Assembly: GCF_047607445.1 (NCBI RefSeq)
Contig: NZ_JBLKRT010000006.1
Span: forward strand, 62,001 to 126,000
Source: Crystallibacter sulfonylureivorans_A
GTDB taxonomy: Bacteria; Actinomycetota; Actinomycetes; Actinomycetales; Micrococcaceae
Direction of reading: 5' to 3'
DNA: 64,000 bases
Shown piece after piece: positions 8,931 through 16,710 of the stretch. A program made the translations under genes and the position numbers. The notes under the pieces are model-generated. The model was not told where the DNA came from and did no database searches. It worked only from the letters and a program-made list of their open reading frames with translations. The stretch's first letter is position 1. The number at the start of each line of letters is the position of its first letter.

Positions 8931-9902
8931 TTAGACCGTCACCCGCTGCTGCGGGGCCGGCACGTCTGCCAGCACGCGGGACATCACGGCCTCCGGCGTC
9001 GCGCCGGCAAATTCCGCCTCGGGGTCCATCACAAACCGGTGGTTCCAGACCACCGGAGCCAGTTCCTTGATGTCGTCCGGCAACACGAAGTTCCGGCCCT
9101 GGCTCGCGGCCCAGACCTTGGCCGCACGGACCATGGCCAAGGCGCCGCGGACGCTCACACCCAAACGGGACTCCGCCGCATTACGGGTTTCCTCGCACAA
9201 ATGCGAGACGTATTCCAGCACCGAGGTGTCCACGTGGTTAGTGGCGGCCAGCTCCGCCATGTCCCGCACCGCGTCGGTGGTGATGATCGGAGTCAGCGCA
9301 GCGGACCGGTCCCGGGTGCTGGCTCCGCCCAGCAGTTCCACCGTCGACGCCCGGTCGGGATAACCGATTGACGTCTTGATCAAGAAGCGGTCCAGCTGGG
9401 CTTCCGGCAGCCGGTAGGTACCGGCCTGCTCGATCGGGTTCTGCGTGGCGATCACCATGAAGGGCCGTCCGGCGTCGTAGGTTACGCCGTCCACCGTCAC
9501 CCGGCCTTCCTCCATCACTTCCAGCAGCGCCGACTGGGTCTTCGGCGAGGCACGGTTGATCTCGTCCGCCAGCACTACCGTGGCGAAGATCGGGCCCTTG
9601 TGGAACTCGAACTTCTGCGTCTTCTGGTCGTAAATCGTGATGCCCGTGACGTCCGACGGCAGCAGGTCCGGCGTGAATTGAATGCGGGAGTTCGAACCCT
9701 GCACCGTGGCGGACAGCGACCGGGCCAGCATCGTTTTGCCCGTTCCCGGTGCATCCTCCAGCAGCACATGCCCCTCGGCCAGCATGGCGGTAAGCACCAG
9801 CCGCACCACCTGGTTCTTACCCAGCACCGCTTGGCCCACATTGGCGGCCAGCTTCTCGAACGTCTCGGCGAACCACTCGGCCTGCTCGGAAGTCATCGTC
9901 AT
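8931..9902 (-). CDS. MoxR-family AAA+ ATPase
   Basis: A 323-residue AAA+ chaperone-like ATPase of the MoxR (AAA_3) branch. Walker A is EDAPGTGKTML (~residue 55), Walker B is VLADEINRA, sensor 1 is VIATQNP, and the arginine/sensor 2 region lies toward the C-terminal lid. The segment RIQFTPDLLPSDVTG is a strong MoxR hallmark. MoxR ATPases are believed to help assemble or activate proteins carrying vWA/DUF58 domains, so the next gene is its expected partner. The upstream gap to the giant protein gene is 102 bases. I see a TTGACA hexamer in it on the minus strand but no convincing -10, so a separate promoter is possible but unproven. Confidence 0.95.
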   Translation of the reverse strand: MTMTSEQAEWFAETFEKLAANVGQAVLGKNQVVRLVLTAMLAEGHVLLEDAPGTGKTMLARSLSATVQGSNSRIQFTPDLLPSDVTGITIYDQKTQKFEFHKGPIFATVVLADEINRASPKTQSALLEVMEEGRVTVDGVTYDAGRPFMVIATQNPIEQAGTYRLPEAQLDRFLIKTSIGYPDRASTVELLGGASTRDRSAALTPIITTDAVRDMAELAATNHVDTSVLEYVSHLCEETRNAAESRLGVSVRGALAMVRAAKVWAASQGRNFVLPDDIKELAPVVWNHRFVMDPEAEFAGATPEAVMSRVLADVPAPQQRVTV

Positions 9903-10004
9903 GCTGTTCTCGGTCTCTCTTCGTCGTGCATCGGTGTCAAAAACCTCTAGTTACTTTACGGAGCGCTGGTTGAGCCGGACCAACCGGTCCGCATTCGTTG
10001 GCTG

Positions 10005-13000
10005 CTACGAGCACTTACCCATCCCTGCGGGTGGGTTTCCGCCCAAGTGTGATCCCCCGCTGGCAAGAGTCACGTGTTCACCCTTGATGTAGAGCCCGTT
10101 GTTCATGGATTTGCCGCCCGATTCCTGCTTGTACCAATAGGTACCGGCTCGGACGAGCCAGCAATTGGTCACCAAGGTGGGGTATTCGTTTCTCTCGTTC
10201 GCCCAGTGTCCGCCCGAGCACGAGGCGGGAGGTCCGGGGCTGTAGTTCGTGCCGTTTCTAGGGTCCATACATGTGCGGTACCCAGCGTCGAGTGTTCCAC
10301 CCACCTGGATCGTCCATGATGTCGGCGGCTTCGGCTTGGGCTTGCTGCCGCTCGTTCCGGAGGCAGATGCGACTGCACCGATATCGCCCTTGGAGTTGAC
10401 GGCCCGGACCTTGATGTCCACCGTGGTGCTATGGCCGACGTTGACCGTGCGGCTGCCAGAAGCAACGGAGACGTTCTCCCACCCCTTGCCCTCGACGTTG
10501 ATTTGCAGCTTCGCAACGTCGTGGCTGGTGGTATTGGGCGGGCCCCAGCGCACTGTCACCTGCGGGCTGTTGGTCTCGCCGCTCTGGCCCGTGGCTGAAG
10601 CGGTAGCGTTGCCGGGAGCACCGTACGGCGTCGCATTCGCGGAGGCAGCGCTCGGCGCACTGGAGTAGCTCGCGCCGTCGCTGTTGGCCACGGCGGTGAT
10701 GCGGACGTTGACGGCCTTGCCGTTGGTGAAGCCGCCCACCTGCTGGCCGTTCGAAATGGCCATGGTCCGGCTGTCGCTGAAAGTCGCCCGGTAGCTGATC
10801 TCGCCGGCCTGGGCGCCGTTGCGCTGCGCGGCGGTGAGCTCGTTGAAGGACACCGTCACCGATCGCCCTGCGCCTCCGGTCTGTGCTTCCTTCAGCGCGA
10901 CACCCGTCGGTGCGTCCGGCGCCCCGACCGCCCGCCGGGCGTTGGACTGCGGGCTGGCCTCGCCAGAGCCGGCCTTGTTCCGCGCCGTGACGGAATAGGT
11001 GTAGGCGGTCTCCGAGTTAGGCGCCGTCACCGTCTGCGAGGTCGCGTTCACCGCGGGGAAGGTCCGGGTCAGCTTGCCGCCCTGGTATTCGCGCACGGTG
11101 TAGTCGAGGATCTCGCCGCCGTTGTTGGACGGCGCAGCCCAGCTGACCTTGAGCTGGCTTTGGTCGCCCACGGACTTGACCCGCTCGGTAGCCGGCGCGG
11201 TGGGTGCAGCCGGCGGACCGGCGGGCACCTCCGCAGCCGAGTAGGCGCTGAACTCGCTGGGCTCCGGAGCCCGGTTATGCGCCTGCACCCGGACTTCGTA
11301 GGCCTGCCCGTTCTCCAGCCCCTCCCACTGATAGCTGGTCCCGGTCAGCCCGTTCTTCTGCAGTTGGCCGTTCGGCGGTGCCGGCGAGATCTCCAGCGTG
11401 TAGCTCTCAATCGCCGAGCCCTCATTTTCCGGAGCGGTCCAGGAGACGCTGAGGGATTTGTCGCCGAACTTCAGCTGCGGCGCCGCCGGCGTAGCGGGCC
11501 GCACATCCGGCCGCGCCACCGCAGACTCCGCAGACGGGTCGGACGTGCCCACGCTGTTCTCCGCCGTCACGGTGAAGGTGTATTCCACGTCGTTCGTCAG
11601 GCCGGTCAGTGTGCAGGTGGTGGTTGCGCACTGCTGGCTGAATCCGCCGCCGGCGGCATTCACGGTGTAACCGGTGATCGGGTCGCCGTTGTCGCTCGGG
11701 GCCGTCCAGGACAGCACCACGCTTTGGTTGCGGACAGAATCCACCAGCGGCGTGCTCGGCGCCTCCGGCCGGCCCTTGACCACCAGCGAGACGTTCGCCG
11801 TCGCTTGCCGGCTGCCTTCGCGGGTCTTGTCCTCCACCGTGTATTCCACATTCATGGTGCCGGAGAAGTCGGCGCCGGGCGTCACGATGATTCGCTCGCC
11901 GTCGATTTCCGCGGTGCCGCCATTGCCCGCCGTCGCGCTCACGATCGTCAGCGGCGTTTCCGGGAACGGGTTCACGTCGTTCGCCAGCACGTCCACCGGC
12001 AGCGCTTCGCCCTGCACCGCGTCCGGCACCTCGTCGTCGTTGGCCACGGGCAGCGGACGGGTGGAAGCGGTCGCTGCCACCGTCACCCGGCTGGTCACCT
12101 TATCCGAGCGGCCGTCAGTCACGGAGAAATTGACGACGCCGGTGGCTCCCGTGTCGATCTCGGCATCCGCCGACACCCGCAGCACGCTGCCCTCCAGGCG
12201 GACGTCGAAGCCTTCCGGAGTCCCGCCTTCCACGGCGAATTCCAGCTTTTCCAGGTCCTCCGGGTTCGGGTCGCTGGCCAGCGGGCGCAGGTCGTAGCTC
12301 ACGGCGTCTTCGCCCTTGGCGACGTCCAGCGTGCCGGTGGTCAGCTCCGGCGGGAAATTCCGGTCCGCGTTCGGGATCACCTCGGTCATGATGGTCAGCG
12401 TGGATTTGAGCCCCTCGGGGTCATCGGGGCCGGAGCCGTCGGTCACCTCGAAGGTGATCGAGCCGCGGCCCGCATAGTCGATGTCCGCCTTGTAACTGAG
12501 CGTGCTCTCATCCGCCATCCACTCGTCGTCGCTGGTGCCGATCGCCCGGATGCTCGCCGCCTCGGTGATCCGCGGCGTGCGCCCCGGCCGGACCTCCACC
12601 AGTTCGGTCAGGTCCAGACGCAGCTCGTCCCCGGCGGTCACGTCGCGCGGTGTGTTGTCGCGCAGCACCGGATACTGCTCGCCCAGCGGCGGCACCCAGA
12701 TGACCGCGGTGGCCTGCAGTCCGTCCACGTCCCGCACGGTGTAAGGGATCAGCTGCACGTCCTCGGTCAGTTCCACGTTGACCTGGCCGTCGGCAACCGT
12801 CCGCGCCGTCGGGTAGTCGCCGTCGACGATGACTTCCAGCTCCTTGGCTACGCCGTCGGGATCCTCGTCGTTTTCCAAGACAGGGACGTCGACGGCGGTG
12901 CGGCCCTTGATGTCGGCCGATTCCACCCGGTCGTCGCGTGCCAGCGGCGCCGCCAGCGGCGCGTCCGGGTCCACTTGGACCGTCACTGTGCCCACGGCCG

Positions 13001-16000
13001 AGCCGTTGCGGCCGTCGTCCACGGTGTACCGCGCGTTGACCGTGCCGGCTTCGGCAGGGGTGGTCAGGTAGACGCGGCCGTCTTCAGCCTTGGCGCCAAT
13101 CGACTCCGGCTCGCCGACAACCTTGTTGGCGATCAGACGGAGCGGGTCACCGTCCGGGTCTGAGTCGTTCTTCAGCACGTCCACGGCCACGGTTTTGCCC
13201 GGCCGGATCGTGATGGCGTCGTCGATCGCCACCGGGTTCTGGTTGCCATCCGGTGCCGAGGCAATGCCCACCAGGACGGTGGCGGTATTTACGGCGCCCA
13301 GCCGGTCCTTGACCTGGTAGGTGAAGTCGTCGGTCCCGGCGCCCTGTGCGGACGCGGTGTAATCAATGTAGTTGGGTCCGGCCACCGCTGCGCCCTTGTC
13401 GGGTGCGGTGGCGATACCCGTCAGGTACACGGAGTCGCCGTCGGGATCAATGCCGTTGAGCGGGATGGGGATCCTGACGGTGGAACCCGCAATGACCCGC
13501 GCTTCCTGGTTCTTGGGCGCGGGCTGGGAATTCGATTCGTCGTCGCGCGGGATGATGTTGATCCGCAGCTGGGCGGAGTCCTTCTGGCCGGCAGGATCGG
13601 TCACCTCGTACACCGCGTACACGGTTTTCGCCTGCTGCCCGGCGATGAAGCGCACGGTGTTCTCAGCGGTAAAGATCCGGCCGTCGGCAGAGTCCGGGGT
13701 CTCCGGAAGATCGTCCGCCAGCGTCAAGGTCTCGCCGTTGGGATGGGTGTCGTTCGCCAGCACGTCCACGGTCACCACATCACCGACGCGCACGGTGGCA
13801 GTATCGGCTTCGGCCTGCGGTGGCAGCAGCTTCTTTGAGTCGTCCACGGAGATCACGCTGACCTCGCCCGTGGCCGAGGCGGTGCCGTTGGAGACGGTGT
13901 AGCCGATGGTGGTCTGCTGATGCAGCCCCTTATCGGAGATGCGCAGAATGTTGTGGTCCAGCACCTCGACGGCGACCGGAGCGCCGTTCGCTTCCACCGA
14001 GGTGACCACCAGGACGCCGCCGGCCGGGTCGGAGTCGTTGGCCAGCACATCCACCAGCACCTGCCCGTTCTGCGGCAGCAGTGCCACATCCCGCACAGCC
14101 ACCGGAGCGCCGTCGCCGTCGTCCTCGGTCGCATCGATCCGGATCAGGCCGGTGGTGCTGGACGGCCCGTTGGTGACCAGATAGGTGAAGTAGTAGGTGC
14201 CGGCCTCGTCCGCGGTGAACTTGACCGTCCCGGCGTCGTAATCCGGGACGATCGTGGCGTTGGCTGCGGAGCCGGTCTTGGCCAGCCGCAGCTCGCCGCC
14301 GTTCGGGTCCTGATCGTTCTTCAGCGGCGCGATCTGGATTTCCTCGCCCACGGTCGCGGAAAAATGGTCCGCGTTGGCCAGCGGCGGCAGCGCGCCGGGT
14401 GGCCGGACGTCGAAAACCACCACCTCTTCGGTGGTTTCGGAACCATCCGAGACCCTGACGGTGACGTCCTTCTTGCCGAAGGTCTTGCCAACGTCCTGAA
14501 AGGTCAGCAGCCCGTCGGGCCGCGTGCGGACCAGGTCGCCGTCGGCGGTGTTGTCCGCTTCCACTAGGAACAGGTCGTCGCCGTCCGGGTCGATCCAGTC
14601 GCTGAGGATGTTCTGGCTGATTTCCCGACCCTGTTCCACCAAGATGGTGGTCTTCCGCTTCGGTTCCGGCGGCAGATTGCTGCCCTCCGCGCGGACGTCG
14701 ACGGATACCCGGGCAGTATCCGTGCCGCCGCGCCCGTCGTTCACTTCATAACCGAAGGTGTACCGGCCCGGAGACGCATCCCCGTTGACCAAGATCTGCA
14801 GGCCGGTGCTGTCGTAGATTCCCTGGACCTCGCCGATGCTCGGACCGTCGCCGCGCAGCCGAGCGGTGAGGACATCGCCGTCGGGATCCGAATCATTGTC
14901 CAAGATGGTCAACGTGGTGGTGCGGCCGGCCCGGACACCGAACGTGTCATCCTGCGCCACCGGCGGCTGGTTTTCTTCGGTGCGGTCGGGCAGCGTGTTG
15001 ACCGGGTTTTCGTCCGCCGAGTCCTCTTCGTCCTCTTCGTTCTCCTGCTCCGGTGGGATCAGATCGCTCCAGTTGTCCACCAATTGCATGTTTTCGAGCA
15101 CCAGCCAGACGTTGCCGGCGTTCACGTCGTTGAGCACCACTACATCCCGGTTAACCCGGAACACGAGCGACGCGTTCGCCCCGATCCCTTGGATTGGCTG
15201 GGCGAGATCGTCGGCGTCGTTGCCGCAGTCGCGCAGGTAATGGTTGATGCCGGCCCACGCAGCGTGCAGGCAGCCCGCCAATTGAACCGGGGCCGCCGGC
15301 GTTCCGGTGCCTTCCATCGGCAAGATGTCAGCGTCCGACCCGTTCAACGGCTGCTTGATCAACGCGGATTCGGTGGCCACGGCCACATAAGAGCTGTCGT
15401 CGCCGCTTTGCTGCAACACGCCGCCACGGGTGTCCGGCAACGTGACCTCGCGGCCACCGGGCAGCACCAGCAGGCCGGCCTCGGCGTCGAACACCACGGA
15501 TTTTTCGCCCACCGCCGCTATCTGCAGATCCCCGGCCTCGGCCAGAGAGTCCACCCGGTCGGCGCCCGTGCGTTCGGCTACGCCCTCTTCATTGAGCTTG
15601 TAGCGGGCTACTTCGCCGGCCTCCGGGTCGGCAATAAACACCGTGTCTTGCTTCGATACCGTTGCCACGCTGCCCTTGGCGTCGGTCAACAGCGGCTCTG
15701 CCGTCTCCTCATTGAACGAGCCCAGCTCCTTGGCCGGACTGACCCAGATCTGGCCTTTGACGGTATCCGTGATGGACAGCAACTGATCGCCGAAAGCCAC
15801 GTCCGCGGTTCCAGGCAGTTGCTGCTCCGACCCGCGTTCCATCTGCGCCACGTCCACCGGGCTGAGCATGGCCTGGTCCTGGTTCTCCATGAACACCGTG
15901 CCCGCGCTCTGCATGACATCGAAGCCGTCGCTGTTGGCACGGAAGCCGCCGTCGAGCACCTGGGACTGGTAGTTAAGGTGGCCCACCATGCCTTGGCTGT

Positions 16001-16169
16001 TGTTGGTGACCCACACGCCGCCGTCGTTCAGGTCGACATCAGCGGTGGGGAAACCCTGGTAGTAGATGGCGCCGCCCACCACCAGGGCCGTCGCCACGGA
16101 GAATGTTGTCGTTGATGCCAGCGTCTTGCGCCGCCGCGTCCGCCCCAACATCTTCCCCCGCAATGTCAT
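10005..16169 (-). CDS. Giant Ig-like/cadherin-like and fibronectin type III surface protein
   Basis: A 2054-residue protein. The N-terminus is basic (RGKMLGRTRRRK) followed by one hydrophobic segment, so it is probably a signal anchor with the rest outside. Residues ~40-380 form an unrecognised, possibly propeller-like domain. Then come about ten tandem ~95-residue Ig-like modules marked by LDNDSDPDGD or VLANDTHPNG motifs (about 430-1440). Next are FN3 modules (PSTPLVDSV..VVLSWTAP, then several AP..P..V modules), and finally a ~100-residue C-terminal domain with four Cys. The calcium-binding type DxDxDG motifs suggest a rigid stalk. It opens the MoxR/DUF58/kinase cluster and is probably the structure that cluster builds or regulates (inference). 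ATG 16169 is preceded by AAGGGAAGA; a 30-codon upstream extension lacks support. Confidence 0.9.
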   Translation of the reverse strand: MTLRGKMLGRTRRRKTLASTTTFSVATALVVGGAIYYQGFPTADVDLNDGGVWVTNNSQGMVGHLNYQSQVLDGGFRANSDGFDVMQSAGTVFMENQDQAMLSPVDVAQMERGSEQQLPGTADVAFGDQLLSITDTVKGQIWVSPAKELGSFNEETAEPLLTDAKGSVATVSKQDTVFIADPEAGEVARYKLNEEGVAERTGADRVDSLAEAGDLQIAAVGEKSVVFDAEAGLLVLPGGREVTLPDTRGGVLQQSGDDSSYVAVATESALIKQPLNGSDADILPMEGTGTPAAPVQLAGCLHAAWAGINHYLRDCGNDADDLAQPIQGIGANASLVFRVNRDVVVLNDVNAGNVWLVLENMQLVDNWSDLIPPEQENEEDEEDSADENPVNTLPDRTEENQPPVAQDDTFGVRAGRTTTLTILDNDSDPDGDVLTARLRGDGPSIGEVQGIYDSTGLQILVNGDASPGRYTFGYEVNDGRGGTDTARVSVDVRAEGSNLPPEPKRKTTILVEQGREISQNILSDWIDPDGDDLFLVEADNTADGDLVRTRPDGLLTFQDVGKTFGKKDVTVRVSDGSETTEEVVVFDVRPPGALPPLANADHFSATVGEEIQIAPLKNDQDPNGGELRLAKTGSAANATIVPDYDAGTVKFTADEAGTYYFTYLVTNGPSSTTGLIRIDATEDDGDGAPVAVRDVALLPQNGQVLVDVLANDSDPAGGVLVVTSVEANGAPVAVEVLDHNILRISDKGLHQQTTIGYTVSNGTASATGEVSVISVDDSKKLLPPQAEADTATVRVGDVVTVDVLANDTHPNGETLTLADDLPETPDSADGRIFTAENTVRFIAGQQAKTVYAVYEVTDPAGQKDSAQLRINIIPRDDESNSQPAPKNQEARVIAGSTVRIPIPLNGIDPDGDSVYLTGIATAPDKGAAVAGPNYIDYTASAQGAGTDDFTYQVKDRLGAVNTATVLVGIASAPDGNQNPVAIDDAITIRPGKTVAVDVLKNDSDPDGDPLRLIANKVVGEPESIGAKAEDGRVYLTTPAEAGTVNARYTVDDGRNGSAVGTVTVQVDPDAPLAAPLARDDRVESADIKGRTAVDVPVLENDEDPDGVAKELEVIVDGDYPTARTVADGQVNVELTEDVQLIPYTVRDVDGLQATAVIWVPPLGEQYPVLRDNTPRDVTAGDELRLDLTELVEVRPGRTPRITEAASIRAIGTSDDEWMADESTLSYKADIDYAGRGSITFEVTDGSGPDDPEGLKSTLTIMTEVIPNADRNFPPELTTGTLDVAKGEDAVSYDLRPLASDPNPEDLEKLEFAVEGGTPEGFDVRLEGSVLRVSADAEIDTGATGVVNFSVTDGRSDKVTSRVTVAATASTRPLPVANDDEVPDAVQGEALPVDVLANDVNPFPETPLTIVSATAGNGGTAEIDGERIIVTPGADFSGTMNVEYTVEDKTREGSRQATANVSLVVKGRPEAPSTPLVDSVRNQSVVLSWTAPSDNGDPITGYTVNAAGGGFSQQCATTTCTLTGLTNDVEYTFTVTAENSVGTSDPSAESAVARPDVRPATPAAPQLKFGDKSLSVSWTAPENEGSAIESYTLEISPAPPNGQLQKNGLTGTSYQWEGLENGQAYEVRVQAHNRAPEPSEFSAYSAAEVPAGPPAAPTAPATERVKSVGDQSQLKVSWAAPSNNGGEILDYTVREYQGGKLTRTFPAVNATSQTVTAPNSETAYTYSVTARNKAGSGEASPQSNARRAVGAPDAPTGVALKEAQTGGAGRSVTVSFNELTAAQRNGAQAGEISYRATFSDSRTMAISNGQQVGGFTNGKAVNVRITAVANSDGASYSSAPSAASANATPYGAPGNATASATGQSGETNSPQVTVRWGPPNTTSHDVAKLQINVEGKGWENVSVASGSRTVNVGHSTTVDIKVRAVNSKGDIGAVASASGTSGSKPKPKPPTSWTIQVGGTLDAGYRTCMDPRNGTNYSPGPPASCSGGHWANERNEYPTLVTNCWLVRAGTYWYKQESGGKSMNNGLYIKGEHVTLASGGSHLGGNPPAGMGKCS

Positions 16170-16710
16170 TCTTCCCTTGTCAGCACACGGTTCCGTTGTG
16201 CCCGCAGCAGGCAACGACCCTGCCCGAAAGGCACCGAAAGACGGCCCTTGGCGCGCCAAGGGCCCTTACCGACTATTGCACGTATAACCAACGGGCGTAA
16301 ACCCGACAGATGGGGAGAACTCCCCTGTCTGGGCACGACGGCGATGCGTTCCTCTTGAGCGCTGCCTGACCTTCCCCTGTGGTTCCCTTGATATTTTCCT
16401 GCTCATTTGCAGCAGCTTCTGGCGGTATTCAGGACTTCCCCGCCGTATCTCCACTCGTGCATTCTTGCGCGCACCCTGCTCACCGGCCTCCCGTCCTATA
16501 CAACCTCTCCAGAGCGATAGTTGGCCACAACCATAAAAAGACTCCCGACACTGTCAGAAGCAGCCCATAGGCTGATTCCAGTAGCAGTTCAGTACTTATC
16601 GTTGGTCATTGGGGTGGGGGTTTCCTGATGGCGTCTGCGGGCATTGCTCCGCGACCGTTCGTAGTCGAAGCCGTGCCCGAGTGGGCGCGCTGAAGATTGA
16701 GACGCTGAAA
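16170..16710. other. Divergent intergenic region between the giant surface protein and DUF222/HNH genes
   Basis: About 540 bases without a convincing gene. The part near 16265-16600 is visibly less GC-rich than its surroundings and holds short A/T runs, so it probably carries the divergent promoters. The only clear structure is the palindrome listed separately. ORFs here (for example 16379-16570) have no ribosome binding site and non-protein-like composition. No RNA gene was recognised. Confidence 0.6.
16243..16264. promoter_or_regulatory. 22-bp perfect palindrome in the leader of the giant surface protein gene
   Basis: The 11-base half GGCCCTTGGCG is followed directly by its exact reverse complement with no spacer. 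It lies 74-95 bases upstream of the ATG at 16169, where either an operator or a 5'-UTR hairpin could act. There is no adjacent T-run, so it does not look like a simple terminator. Confidence 0.5.

Noticed and set aside
16379..16570. Possible 63-residue protein in the intergenic region before the HNH gene
   Set aside because: No ribosome binding site, irregular composition, and it lies in the promoter-like AT-richer segment.
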